The translations under genes were made by a program, and so were the position numbers. A DNA stretch of 64,000 nt from positions 1-64,000 of the forward strand of contig CAWDKL010000049.1 of NCBI GenBank assembly GCA_963802745.1. The letters run 5' to 3'. This document shows, in pieces, positions 17,990-27,565 of the stretch. The DNA is from JAJPKK01 sp963802745 (lineage in GTDB: Bacteria; Pseudomonadota; Alphaproteobacteria; Rhizobiales; Xanthobacteraceae). The notes under the pieces are model-generated. The model saw only the letters and a program-made list of their open reading frames with translations, was not told the origin of the DNA and did not search any database. How positions within the stretch are numbered: the first letter of the stretch is position 1; each line of letters opens with the position of its first letter.

Positions 17990-18647
17990 CGTCTGTCTCC
18001 TAGATCAGTCAGCACGTAGGATGAGACGCCAGGGCCATCGCAGCCGCTGACGCCAACAAGCCGGTTCTTTGGGGGGGTTCGAAGCGATCGCGCATCAACG
18101 CCTACGGCCGAACGGCCAAAAATTCCGATTGCCGAGGCGATATAAACATAAAAATATGTTTCAAGCAAGGCTGTGATCTCGCACCGCACAATTGCAACGC
18201 AAAGCCTGTGGCATTCGAGGAGCTTCCTGCGGTTAACTGTTGGCGCGAGTGTGGTAAGGTACCAGTTGAACTCGCGCCCACCGTATAGCACCAACGCCCA
18301 TCAATGCCGATGCCGCCGATGCGGAATGCTCAATGGGAGACCACCGTTGAGGGCTGGCTGCCGCGGGGGGCTTGGTCGCCGCCACCCATCCGTCCAACGC
18401 GTACGGATAGCCGGGACGGCTCCCGATCCTCGATCTTTTCAAGGCCGAAAAAGCAGTTCTTCCACAGCGCCGGTGCATTGAGGCGGCCGGAACAACTCGG
18501 TGCTAAATAAGGACGACGAACGGCACTATGGAAGCCGTCACGGTCGTCGTGTATCCGCTGGTTCGACATCCGGAGCAAGCCCGAAGCACTCCTGCAGGCG
18601 GGCGATAGCATGCGACGCTCTGTTATCCGGCCGGTTGCGAGGATTCG
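17990..18647. other. Non-coding leader or intergenic region with an A/T palindrome
   Basis: There is no supported gene in about 650 bases between the cold-shock gene (minus) and the deacetylase (plus). At 18145-18162, AAACATA and TATGTTT form a perfect 7-base inverted repeat around AAAA in otherwise GC-rich sequence. It could be an operator or part of the cold-shock promoter, about 160 bases upstream of its start codon. Confidence 0.4.
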
Positions 18648-19556
18648 ATGCTGACACTCCCCAAGCACAACCGCTACCCGTATTCCGTGATTGACGAGCG
18701 GCCGGATTATTCCTGGCCCGGCGGCAAGCGGCTCGCGTTTTGCGTGACTACGAATATCGAGGTCTATGCCTACCGCAAGGGCACCGGCTGGGACCCCGCT
18801 AAAAAGGGCGAGCCGCAGCAGCAGCGCAACTATTCCTGGCGCGATTATGGCAACCGGGTCGGCATCTGGCGCCTGTTCGACCTGTTCGAGGAACTCAAGC
18901 TGCCGGCCGCGCACAATATTAACTCGCTCCTCTATGAATATCACCCGCAAATCTGCGACCGCATTCGCTCGCGCGGCGACGAGGTGGTGGGGCATGGCCG
19001 CACCAATGCGGAGCGCCAGGGCGACCTTTGGGAACTCGACGAACGCCGCCTGATCGACGACGTGACGCAGGAGATTTTTCGCCGCGAGGGCCGGCCGCCG
19101 AAGGGATGGATGGGGCCGGCGGCTTCAGAGAGCCATGTCACGCCGGATCTGCTCAAGGAGGCGGGCTACAGATACGTGATGGATTGGCCGGCCGACGACC
19201 AGCCGTTCTGGCTCGCCACGCGTGCGGGTCCGCTGCTGTCGGTGCCGTATCCGGCCGAACTCAACAACTCGGCCGCCATCATCCATCGCGACGGCACCGC
19301 GCGGGATTTCGCCGACATGATCGTGGACGGGTTCGACGAGATGCTCGCACAATGCGTCAAGCAGCCGCTGGTGATGACCATTTCGCTGCATCCCTTCGTG
19401 ATGGGCCAGCCGTTCCGCCTGCCGCTCTTGCGCAAGGCGCTGCGGCATTGCGTCGAGCATCCGCAGCGCGAGCGGGTGTGGTGGACGACGCCCGGCGCCG
19501 TCGCGGATGCCTGCTATGCCATGCCACCTGGCATCGTGCCGGGCGACGGGCCGTGA
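18648..19556 (+). CDS. Polysaccharide deacetylase-family hydrolase (PuuE/allantoinase-like)
   Basis: A 302-residue cytoplasmic protein of the carbohydrate esterase 4 / NodB-homology superfamily in the sub-group that includes PuuE-type allantoinases. Supporting blocks are YSVIDERPDYSWPGGKRLAF, DYGNRVGIWRLFDLFEELKL, EVVGHGRTNAERQGDL (in place of the usual HxxxH metal motif of true deacetylases), GWMGPAASESHVTPDLLKEA and MTISLHPFVMGQPFR. This sub-group usually acts on C-N bonds of small metabolites rather than on polysaccharide. No purine-degradation genes are near. A GTAGGGTG repeat begins 5 bases past its stop. Confidence 0.8.
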   Translation: MLTLPKHNRYPYSVIDERPDYSWPGGKRLAFCVTTNIEVYAYRKGTGWDPAKKGEPQQQRNYSWRDYGNRVGIWRLFDLFEELKLPAAHNINSLLYEYHPQICDRIRSRGDEVVGHGRTNAERQGDLWELDERRLIDDVTQEIFRREGRPPKGWMGPAASESHVTPDLLKEAGYRYVMDWPADDQPFWLATRAGPLLSVPYPAELNNSAAIIHRDGTARDFADMIVDGFDEMLAQCVKQPLVMTISLHPFVMGQPFRLPLLRKALRHCVEHPQRERVWWTTPGAVADACYAMPPGIVPGDGP

Positions 19557-19561
19557 GCGGT

Positions 19562-19721
19562 GTAGGGTGCGGTGCAGGGGTGCGCAAAGGCGCCTGGCAG
19601 GAACGCCGGACATGGGCGCGGTCCTATCGCGCCGTGCGCACCGGCCGCGTCCGCGGTGCGCACGGCGCGATAGGCCGATATCTACCACCGAGGCCGAGGC
19701 GGGCGCCTTTGCGCACCCTAC
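19562..19721. repeat. GTAGGGTG inverted-repeat element with a 21-bp inner hairpin
   Basis: Ends are GTAGGGTGCGG and GCGCCTTTGCGCACCCTAC. Inside, 19623-19643 and 19654-19674 are perfect 21-base inverted repeats (CCTATCGCGCCGTGCGCACC plus G) around a 10-base loop. It fills the gap between the convergent deacetylase and Bug genes, 5 and 10 bases from their stops, so it probably serves as a two-way terminator. Confidence 0.85.
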
Positions 19722-19731
19722 GGCGGATTCC

Positions 19732-20712
19732 TCAATCCAAACTCACGCCGCTCGCCTTGATGACTGCCCCCCATTGCTCGATTTCATCGGCGACGAAGCG
19801 GCGCAGATAGTCGCCCGAGCGGCGCTCGGGCGGCACCACGGTGACGCCGACGCCCTTGAGCCGGTCCTGAACGAGGGGTGTGTCGAGCGTCGCCAGCGTC
19901 GCCGCATCAAGCGCCGCCACGATCGCCGCCGGGGTACCCCTGGGCAGAAAAAAACCGCTCCAGAAATAGGAGTCGAAATTTTGTAGGCCCTGCTCATGCG
20001 CGCTGGCGAGATCGGGAAACAGCGGCGAGCGATCGCGGGTCATCACGGCGATCGGCTTCATGGTTTTGCCGGCGAGTTGCGGCATCGCGGCGGCCGCCAG
20101 TGCACAGAAGTAGTCGATGCGGCCGGCGATCAGATCCTGCATGGCGGCCGGCGAACCACGATACGGTACATGGGTGATATTCACGCCCATGGCGGCGTTG
20201 AGCTGGGCGCAGGCGAGATGCGAGCTGGAGCCGACACCCGACGAGCCGTATTGCATCTTGGCCTGGTTGGCGCGTGCATAAGCGATAAAGTCCGGAAGAT
20301 TGCGCACGGCAAGTTCGTTGCGGGCCAGGAGGACCAGCGGCTGTTCGGTCACCAGGGTGACCGGCGCGAAGTCGGCGGCCGCGTTGTAGAGCGGCTTCTT
20401 GTACAGGGTTTGGTTCTGCGCGAAGGTGTCGGTACCGCCGAGCACGAACTGGTAGCCGTCGGGTGCCGCCTTGGCGACCCGGGCGGCCCCGGTCATGCCG
20501 CCGGCGCCGCCCACATTTTCGATGATGACCTGCTGACCCAGCACCTCCGAGAGCCGCGCGCCGAGAATGCGCGCCACCGTGTCCGAGGCGCTGCCGGCCG
20601 CGAACGGCACCACCATGGTGACCGGGCGGGTCGGCCAGTTCTGCGCGGTGCAGGGCGTCGCCCCAACCACCGCAATGGCGAGCAGTAGGAATAGACAGCG
20701 AGCAAATTTCAT
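19732..20712 (-). CDS. Bug/TctC-family tripartite tricarboxylate transporter receptor
   Basis: A 326-residue periplasmic receptor. The signal peptide is MKFARCLFLLLAIAVVGATP, cleaved near TAQ/NWP. Family marks are WPTRPVTMVVPFAAGSASDT, LGQQVIIENVGGAGGMTGAA, DGYQFVLGGTDTFAQNQTLY, and ITHVPYRGSPAAMQDLIAGR. The ATG at 20712 is preferred over a GTG three codons upstream. Bug proteins bind carboxylated small molecules and normally feed TctAB permeases; none are here. It is distinct in sequence from the tandem group at 30-34.6 kb and is convergent with the deacetylase gene. Confidence 0.88.
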   Translation of the reverse strand: MKFARCLFLLLAIAVVGATPCTAQNWPTRPVTMVVPFAAGSASDTVARILGARLSEVLGQQVIIENVGGAGGMTGAARVAKAAPDGYQFVLGGTDTFAQNQTLYKKPLYNAAADFAPVTLVTEQPLVLLARNELAVRNLPDFIAYARANQAKMQYGSSGVGSSSHLACAQLNAAMGVNITHVPYRGSPAAMQDLIAGRIDYFCALAAAAMPQLAGKTMKPIAVMTRDRSPLFPDLASAHEQGLQNFDSYFWSGFFLPRGTPAAIVAALDAATLATLDTPLVQDRLKGVGVTVVPPERRSGDYLRRFVADEIEQWGAVIKASGVSLD

Positions 20713-20721
20713 GGGTCTCAC

Positions 20722-21146
20722 CAGGGAGGCCGTAGCCGAGAGCCGCAGCCAAGCGATCTGTTTCTCATCCAGCTTATACGGAATTTCACGCGCCTTGAAG
20801 CACGAGAGTCAATGCCGGCTTGAGGCGGACAAGCCCTGCGATGTCGCCGGCGGCGTAATTTTCAGCGAAAGCGACCGGTTGGAATTTCCCGATGATGTCG
20901 GGAGCGCCTCCAGGCCAAGCCCTGCGGGTGGCCGCGAAGACACGGCCAGCCTTGACAGGCCCTGCGCGTGGCGGCTGTGCCATTTTGCGGTCGGGACGGA
21001 AGAATGCTCGCAGCGCGGCTCGAACAAAAGGATGCTGCCGAAGAGAGCAAGAAAACTCGGATAGAGGTCTTTAGGGTAATTAGAACCGGCGATGACCCTG
21101 CCATGACGCCCAAGGACGCCACAGCGTGACTGCAATCCGGGCTCGG
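20722..21146. other. Intergenic region, nothing recognised
   Basis: About 425 bases upstream of the Bug gene. Short frames on both strands carry no family pattern. The promoter of the Bug gene presumably lies at its left end. Confidence 0.35.
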
Positions 21147-22341
21147 CTAGCACCGCAGTTCATCCGCGATCGTGTCGAGCACGGCGGCGATATCCGCCTC
21201 GATCGCCTCCGCCGCGACCTCGCACACCGAATAGTCGCGCGCGGCAAGCCAGGCACGTTTCTCGGCGCGCGTGCGCGCGGCCTCAAGACTTTCCTGCGCC
21301 GGCACCAGGTCGATGACGGCCCGCAACGGAAACGACACCACGTCCACGATGTGCGGGCCGATCGGAACCTGCCGCTTGAACCCGGCGCCGGCGAAGCGGC
21401 GGTCGCGCATCAGCGCCTCCCAAAGCTTGCGTTCCGCATCCGTCGGATTGCGGCGCAACAGCCGCGACAATCCGCGCACCGGGCCGCGTTCGCCCGGCAC
21501 CCGGCCGCCGCCGTGTTCCGCCAAAATCTCCCGCAGCAGGCCGGCCTCGCGGCCGTCGAGAATGCCGCCGCGCGCCGGCCCCTTGCGACCCTCCGCGATC
21601 GCCATGATGACGCCGTGCAGGGTCTGGATATCCTGCTGCGACGGCGCCATGCGGGTGATGATGTTGCGCAGGTTGATGGTCATGGTCTCGCGCTTCTCGG
21701 CAGGGCGAAAAAATTCCACCCGCTCCAGTTCGCGCTCCAGCTGGCCGAAAAACGTGAACAGCTGCTCCTTGCGGGCCGGCGGCGAGCGCTGCGGCATCCG
21801 GAACGGCAGTTCGCCGCCGAGCTTGAACCACTCATAGGCGACGATCAGGACCGCCTGGGCGAGATTGAGCGAGGCGAAGGCCGGGTTGACGGGAAAGGTC
21901 ACGACGCGGTCGGCGAGCCCGACCTCCTCGTTCATCAGACCCCAGCGCTCGCGTCCGAACACCACCGCCACCACGTCGCCCCTCGGCGAGCCGTGGCGCC
22001 ATTTCGCGGGCGGCATCGGCCGGCCCGATCACCGGTTTGGCCTGGTCATGGGCGCGCGCGGTGGTTGCCAGCACGAAGCTGCAATCGGCAAGCGCGGATT
22101 CCAGCGAGTTGTAAAGCACGGCACCGTCCAGCACCGCATCGGCGCCCGAAGCGGCGCGGCGGGCATGCACGTTGGGCCAGGCATCGCGCGGCCGCACCAG
22201 CCGCAGCCGGGTCAGGCCGAAATTGGCCATGGCGCGCGCCGCGGTGCCGATGTTCTCGCCAAGCTGCGGCTCGACCAGCACGATGATCGGCCCGGCGCGG
22301 TCGCTCCATTCCTTGGTGTGGTCGGTCCCGGACCCTGGCAT
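21147..22341 (-). pseudogene. trmJ: TrmJ-like tRNA 2'-O-methyltransferase fused to a DUF559 domain, frameshifted
   Basis: The N-terminal part (PIIVLVEPQLGENIGTAARA, FGLTRLRLVRPRDAWPN) is a SPOUT-class methyltransferase of the TrmJ family, which 2'-O-methylates position 32 of tRNAs. A frame break at about 21978 separates this from the rest of the SPOUT fold (VVAVVFGRERWGLMNEEVGL, VTFPVNPAFASLNLAQAVLI) and the usual TrmJ tail (LNLRNIITRMAPSQQDIQTL, EGRKGPARGG). In the same frame a DUF559 (Vsr-like nuclease fold) domain follows: RNPTDAERKLWEALMRDRRF with KRQVPIGPHIVDVVSF. In it, the usual ELDGGQH active-site block reads DLVPAQES, so nuclease activity is doubtful. The start at 22341 (MPGSGTD) fits family length. 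Confidence 0.78.
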
Positions 22342-22375
22342 GTTTCCTCGCCGTGCGGCTAACGTAGATTTCGAT

Positions 22376-22495
22376 GCGATCGCTTCGCCGTCATGCCCGC
22401 GCTTGTCGACGCTTGTCGTGGATGACGGGGACAAGCCCGGACAAGCCGGCCCATGACTCCCAACAATTCCTTAACGGCTCGAATTCCGGTTGACC
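22376..22495. repeat. REP-like intergenic repeat
   Basis: GTCATGCCCGCGCTTGTCGA, GGGGACAAGCCCGGACAAGC and CCATGACTCCCAAC match the internal motifs of the elements at 57404 and 59940. Confidence 0.6.
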
Positions 22496-22629
22496 CAACG
22501 AATTCGTGTTGCGGTGCGGTCCGATCAAGCTTTTGACATCCTCGCATGCCTGGATGGCGCCGGATGTCGAGGCCGCCGACTGGGTTTCGACCGAAAGGAT
22601 GCCGGATGCAAACGCTTGAAGCTGATGTG

Positions 22630-22871
22630 CAATGCCGTTCACCTAATCTGGAGTTGCGCGCGTTCCCTCTCCCCGCGGCGTTCTTTACGCCGTGGGGAGA
22701 GGGTCAGGGTGAGGGGCAGGTGTCCGCACCGACGGCGCGACCGATAGTCTCCTGTAGCGGCAGCAAATGCCACATTACCCCTGAAGTCTTAGCCCGCACC
22801 TGCCCCTCACCCTAACCCTCTCCCCATCGTGAAGAACGATGGGGAGAGGGGACGCGCAACTCGAGGTATTG
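22630..22871. mobile_element. MITE-like element, CAATRCCGTTCAC family, copy 1
   Basis: The left end CAATGCCGTTCACCTAATC is followed by a hairpin (CCTCTCCCCGCGGCG with its complement), a ~100-base spacer, a second hairpin around CCCCATCGTGAAGAACGATGGGG, and a worn right end GGTATTG. It is not large enough to encode a transposase. The downstream gene starts 14 bases beyond the right end. Confidence 0.8.
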
Positions 22872-22884
22872 GAGCGCGCGGTGC

Positions 22885-23757
22885 ATGGTGCGGACGTGTC
22901 GAAGGACCGGTGAATCGTTGGCCCGAAGCAACACGACGGCCTTGCTGATCGGCGGCGCGGCTTTGTTCGCGGCGGGAGACCTCGCGGCCCAGTCCCCGGC
23001 GGCGCCTCGAGGGGATCCCTGTGGCGGTCCTCCCGGTGCAAGCGCGGCCATAGCGGGCCGGGCCGCCCGGGTGCTCGACGGCAAATCGTTTCTGCTCGCG
23101 GACGGCCGCGAAGTCCGTCTGGCCGCGGTCGAAACCGTGATGCCGGTGCCGGGCGACGAAGACGAGGCCCGGGTGGCGGCCGCATCGGCGGCCAAGACCG
23201 CGCTGGAGGCGCTGGTACTGCAACGCGATGTGGCGCTGCGGGCCGGCGCCACGCCCGATCGGTACGGCCGGCTGATCGCCTATGCGTTCGTCGCAGGCCC
23301 GGGCGGGGAGACGCTGGTGCAGCGGGAACTGGTCGCCGCCGGCCAGGCCGTGGTGTCGCCGGTCGCCCTCGCCGCGGGATGCCGGGCTCACTTGCGCGGC
23401 GCCGAACGGGCGGCTAGGGCCGCCAAGCTCGGCCTGTGGGGCGAACCTTATGCGATCGTCAAACCGGCCGATGACGCCGCAGATGTTTTGGCCGAACAGG
23501 GGCGCTTTGCCGTGGTGGCGGGCCGCGTTCTAACGGTGCGCGAAAGCGGCGCGATCGTCTACGTGAATTTCGGCCCGCGCTGGTCGCAGGATTTTACGGT
23601 ATCGATCCTCAAGCGCAACGAGCGCATCTTCGCGGGGGCCGGGCTGGCACCGCGGGCGCTGGCGGGCCGCCGGATCGAGGTCCGCGGCTGGGTCGAGGAG
23701 CGCGGCGGCCCCGCCATCGAGGCGGTACGGCCGGAACAAATCGAAATTATCCAATAG
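22885..23757 (+). CDS. Exported SNase-like (thermonuclease-fold) protein
   Basis: A 290-residue protein with an N-terminal hydrophobic segment (TALLIGGAALFAAGDLAAQ) acting as signal peptide or anchor. The central part, RAARVLDGKSFLLADGREVRL, ALEALVLQRDVAL and DRYGRLIAYAFV, follows the staphylococcal nuclease beta-barrel pattern, then HLRGAERAARAAKLGLW as in SNase-family helices. The classical catalytic Arg/Glu set is only partly recognisable, so activity is uncertain. A C-terminal beta-rich extension (VYVNFGPRWSQDFTVSILKR) is common in alphaproteobacterial members. The ATG lies just past a MITE, which may supply the 5' untranslated region. The M48 protease gene follows by 17 bases, suggesting an operon. 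Confidence 0.7.
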   Translation: MVRTCRRTGESLARSNTTALLIGGAALFAAGDLAAQSPAAPRGDPCGGPPGASAAIAGRAARVLDGKSFLLADGREVRLAAVETVMPVPGDEDEARVAAASAAKTALEALVLQRDVALRAGATPDRYGRLIAYAFVAGPGGETLVQRELVAAGQAVVSPVALAAGCRAHLRGAERAARAAKLGLWGEPYAIVKPADDAADVLAEQGRFAVVAGRVLTVRESGAIVYVNFGPRWSQDFTVSILKRNERIFAGAGLAPRALAGRRIEVRGWVEERGGPAIEAVRPEQIEIIQ

Positions 23758-23774
23758 CACCGAGCGGGCGGATC

Positions 23775-25251
23775 GTGACGGCAGTGGCGACAGGGAGCCA
23801 TCACCAACCAAGGGGCCGGGCGGCGCGAGGGGCCGCGGCGGCGGCGACGCTGACGGCGTGGCTCGCAGGCTGCGCATCGATTTCCGGCAGCGGCGAGATT
23901 TTCTTACCCGAATTGCCGAAGTCGATCGAGTTGCCGGCGGCCGAACGCGAACACCGGCGGGTGCTGGCGGAATATGGCGGCGCCTATGAAGCGCCCAAAC
24001 TGCAGGCGCAACTCACGAAGGTGTTGGATCGGCTGGTGGCCGCCTCGGGGCGGCCGAACCAAGCCTATAAGGTCACCATTCTGAATTCACCGTACATCAA
24101 TGCCTTCGCGCTGCCCAGCCGGCAACTTTACGTGACGCGGGGAATGCTCGCCCTTGCCGACGACAGCGCCGAGTTCGCCTCCGTGATGGCGCACGAAATG
24201 GCGCATGTGCTGGCCCGGCATGCGGCAATTCGCGAAGAACAGGTGCGCAAGGTCGAGTTGGTGATGAATGTCAACGCGACGCCGGGCGACCCGGAAGCCG
24301 GTGCCATGGAGATCGCGCGGTCGCGGCTCGCGCTCGCGAGTTTTACCCGATCTCAGGAGTTGGAAGCCGACGGGATCGGGGTACGCATTGCGGCGCGGTC
24401 CGGCTACGACGCCTTCGGGGCCGCGCGGCTGCTCACCGCGATGCGGCGCGACGCCGACCTGCGCCAGATCATCCGCGGCATCGATCCCCGGTCGCAAGAT
24501 GTGCTCACCTCCTACCCAAGCCCGCTCGAGCGCGCGCAGAACGCCGAAAACGCCGCCCGGCAGCTGGATTCCGTCCAACGGCGCCGGCGAGCGCGACAAG
24601 GCCGCCTATCTGGCCGGCATCGACGGCCTCATTTACGGGGAGAACCCGATCGACGGCTTCGTGCGCGGCCGCCGTTTCCTGCATCCGAAGCTTGGTTTTA
24701 CGTTTTCCGCGCCCGAGGGCTTTGTGTTGGAAAACACCGCCCAGGCCGTGTTTGGCACGAAGGACGGCGGTGCCCAGGCGTTGCGCCTCGACGCCGCCCG
24801 CGTGCCGGCCGAACAGCCGCTGATGGACTATCTGGTTTCCGGCTGGATCGAGAATATCGACGAAGGGTCGAAGGAAGCACTCACCGTCAACGGCTTTGCG
24901 GCCGCAACCGCAACCGCGCGCGGCGATCAAGGGTGGTTCCGGTTTTATGTCATCCGCCTCGGCGCCGAGGTCTACCGTTTGGTTTTCATCGCCAAAACGC
25001 GAAGCCCCGAGGCGGACCGCGGTTTTCGCGAGGCGGTGCAGAGCTGGCGCCGGTTATCGGCGGAGGAAATTCAATCCATCAAGCCGTTGCGGTTGAAAAT
25101 CGTCAAGGTCCAGCCGAACGATACGGTTGACGCGCTCGCCTCCCGGATGGCGCCGACGGACCATCCGGTCGAACGCTTCCGCATCCTCAATGGTCTTGAG
25201 GCCGGTGAAAGGCCGAAACCGGGCGATCTGGTCAAACTCATTGTCGAATGA
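23775..25251 (+). pseudogene. M48-family metalloprotease lipoprotein with C-terminal LysM-like domain, frameshifted
   Basis: The N-terminus has a lipobox (TAWLAGCASIS), so the protein is probably an outer or inner membrane lipoprotein facing the periplasm. The zinc site is HEMAH (residues 140-144, in VMAHEMAHVLARH) with the third ligand in ELEAD (195-199), placing it with BepA-like M48 peptidases. The frame breaks at about 24570-24577; the next frame supplies the expected continuation (GERDKAAYLAGIDGLIYGEN, FLHPKLGFTFSAPEGF) and a LysM-like end (VQPNDTVDALASRM, GERPKPGDLVKLIV). Both parts are otherwise clean, so this may be a sequencing indel. It lies 17 bases after the SNase-like gene. Confidence 0.82.
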
Positions 25252-25527
25252 GCAGGCTGGAAATCCCGCCTGTAAACTCCATGTGGGCGAACGGAGCGTT
25301 GTTCAAGCCGCCTGTGGTCCGGAGATCGCCGCAACGATGCTGAATATCCCATCTTCGGAGATGGCCGCCATCGCGGCAATCCGCCGGGAACTTCGCCAAT
25401 TGGAGGACCCTCTGCATGCCCACCGATATGTCCCGGATAGATTTCAAGTGTGGGGCGCAGCGGACGTGGGCGCGGGGCATCGGGTAACCAAGGCGCCATT
25501 GGCCGTGCGGCAATCGAAGTCGCCGTT

Positions 25528-25917
25528 TCACGCAACCATAAGACCCAGATGCTCCTCCATCGGCGCAAAATCGCGGTCATCGTGCAACAGCGCGTGGTGA
25601 TGCTCGATGCAGAAGGTGCCTATGATGATGTCGGCCGCTTTGCGGATAGTGAAACCCAATTCTCTTAGCTTCCGATAGTTTCGCGCGGCACGAGGGGCAA
25701 GATCGGCATTCAGAAGCGGCACGAGAGTATACCGGCGCAATCCGTATTCGATGTGCGCGGCATGGAACTCATCGCGGGCACCCTGAAGGACCTCGAGCAG
25801 GATGAGATCGCCGATGAGGAGTGGTTCCCGACCGGCTGCGACTTCCAGTTTGACGGTCGCGGCCGTCCGGTGACCGCGCAGGTGCGCGATCCAGACTGAG
25901 CTATCGACGAGAATCAC
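25528..25917 (-). CDS. vapC: VapC-type PIN-domain toxin ribonuclease
   Basis: A 129-residue PIN domain. The acidic residues that bind Mg are visible: Asp in VILVDSSVWIAHL, Glu in LLLEVLQGARDE-type helix, and Asp residues in RKAADIIIGTFC and LLHDDRDFAPM. PIN toxins of this class cleave RNA, often initiator tRNA or rRNA. The GTG at 25917 is chosen because it overlaps the stop of the antitoxin gene (GTGA); upstream codons would lie within that gene in another frame. Together with the gene at 25914-26123 it is a complete type II module. Confidence 0.9.
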   Translation of the reverse strand: MILVDSSVWIAHLRGHRTAATVKLEVAAGREPLLIGDLILLEVLQGARDEFHAAHIEYGLRRYTLVPLLNADLAPRAARNYRKLRELGFTIRKAADIIIGTFCIEHHHALLHDDRDFAPMEEHLGLMVA

Positions 25918-26123
25918 GACCGGCGCGGCGGGCGGCCCTGACGCATCTGGTCCAGATCGCCTTCCCACCCTATTCCCTTGAGTTCCGCAAGCGCCTTGGC
26001 CTGTTCGCGCAGGCGAACCAGCAGGCGCAAGCCCTCTTCCACGGTGGCTCGTTTGGTTGACAGGCCAGCCGCCGCCATGGCTTGAGACAACAACGCGTCG
26101 TCGATGTCGATATTGGTTCGCAT
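25914..26123 (-). CDS. vapB: VapB-type antitoxin
   Basis: A 69-residue protein beginning MRTNIDIDDALLSQAMAAAG, the ribbon-helix-helix start of the DUF2191/VapB family, followed by TVEEGLRLLVRL and a basic tail (QGRPPRRS) that would wrap the toxin. It would bind its own promoter through the N-terminal ribbon. Its TGA overlaps the toxin's GTG by 4 bases. Codons further upstream (to 26186) are less likely because the family starts at this Met. Confidence 0.88.
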   Translation of the reverse strand: MRTNIDIDDALLSQAMAAAGLSTKRATVEEGLRLLVRLREQAKALAELKGIGWEGDLDQMRQGRPPRRS

Positions 26124-26349
26124 CCCAACGATCCGATCGTTTGTGTATAGACCAATCATCATATACACATCGCTGCGTCGATGCAACGTTCAGCTCGTCG
26201 GCGACGGCTTCTCGGCGACCGAACAGCGGACATCGAGGAGATTATCCAACTGGTCGCGGCGACACTTGCACGCACGTAAGGGATTTCATCAAGGCAACGC
26301 CGGTCATGTTCATGAACGATGACCCGTGGCGACGCCGTAACGAGTCCTT

Positions 26350-27564
26350 TTATAGCGAGCGCAGTTCGAGGATATCGCAGGCTGATCCGGCATCCGCCGC
26401 CGGTGCCAACGGGGCGCGGACCACGAGGCAATCCGCGTGGGCGAGCGGCGCCAGCATGGAGCTGTCCTGCTTACGGTAGGGCGTTGCGACCAAAGCGCCG
26501 TCCGGCCCCCTTACGAGGGCCGCCCGCATGTAATCGGCGCGGTCGTCATTGGCCGGCAGCGCAGTGCCGAGCGTGGCGCGGGTGAGCGGCAAGGCGACGT
26601 CGGTGCGCCCGGCCAGCCGGCGCAGCAGCGGCACCAGGAACAGCACGGCGCACATGAAGGACGACACCGGATTGCCGGGCAGGCCCAGCACCTGCATGCC
26701 GCCGAGCCGCCCGTGCATCAGCGGCCGTCCGGGCCGCACCGCGACCTTCCAGAACGACAGCGCCATGCCCTCCGCGGCAAAGGCCTGCTGGACGAAATCG
26801 TAATCCCCGACCGATGCGCCCCCGCTTGTCACCAGCACGTCGGTGCCGGTATCGGCGGCGCGGCGCACCGCCGCCGCGGTCGCGTCGAGGCGGTCCGGCA
26901 CCACGCCGAGATCATGCGCCTGCGCCCCTTCGCGGCCTGCGATCGCCATCAGGACGATGTTGTTGGACGACACGATCTGGCCCGGGGCCGGCGGGGTACC
27001 GGGTGCCACCAGCTCGTCGCCGGTCGCCAGCACCGCCACGCGCGGGCGCCGGTGCACCATGACGGTTGCGTGATTCATCGCGCCGGCAAGCGCGATGTCG
27101 CGCGGCGTCAGCCGGCGGCCCTGGCGAATGAGCACCGCGCCTTCCTGGAAATCGAGGCCGCGCGGACGGATGTTGCGGCCCTTCGCCTCGGGCCGCTGGA
27201 TACACACAATATCGCCGTCGCGCGAGGTGACCTCCTGAATCACCACGGTGTCGGTGCCGGGTGGCATCACCGCGCCGGTGAAAATGCGCGCCGCCTCGCC
27301 GGGCCCGATCGCGCGATCGAACGCATGCCCCGCCGCGACCTCGCCCACCACGGTAAGCCGGGCCGGCGCGGAGGCGACATCGGCGGCGCGCACCGCATAG
27401 CCGTCCATGGCGGAGACATCGGCGGGCGGCTGGGTGCGCAGCGCCGCGAGATCGGTTGCCAGCACCCGGCCGCAGGCGTCGAGCAGGGAGGCCGGTTCGG
27501 CCGCCAGCGGCACCGCATCCGCCAGCACCAGGGCGAGCGCATCCGCAACCGACAGGCTTTGCAC
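26350..27564 (-). CDS. moeA: Molybdopterin molybdenumtransferase MoeA
   Basis: The 404-residue protein inserts molybdate into adenylylated molybdopterin. Supporting blocks are VSAMDGYAVRAADV (domain I), GEAARIFTGAVMPPGTDTVV, then the MogA-like domain with VAVLATGDELV, VTSGGASVGDYDFV and VLGLPGNPVSSFMCA, and the beta-barrel end (LTRATLGTALPANDDRADYM). It begins one base after the moaC stop, so the two are co-translated. The product would serve the molybdenum hydroxylase encoded at 38-42 kb and any others. Confidence 0.96.
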   Translation of the reverse strand: MQSLSVADALALVLADAVPLAAEPASLLDACGRVLATDLAALRTQPPADVSAMDGYAVRAADVASAPARLTVVGEVAAGHAFDRAIGPGEAARIFTGAVMPPGTDTVVIQEVTSRDGDIVCIQRPEAKGRNIRPRGLDFQEGAVLIRQGRRLTPRDIALAGAMNHATVMVHRRPRVAVLATGDELVAPGTPPAPGQIVSSNNIVLMAIAGREGAQAHDLGVVPDRLDATAAAVRRAADTGTDVLVTSGGASVGDYDFVQQAFAAEGMALSFWKVAVRPGRPLMHGRLGGMQVLGLPGNPVSSFMCAVLFLVPLLRRLAGRTDVALPLTRATLGTALPANDDRADYMRAALVRGPDGALVATPYRKQDSSMLAPLAHADCLVVRAPLAPAADAGSACDILELRSL

Positions 27565-27565
27565 T

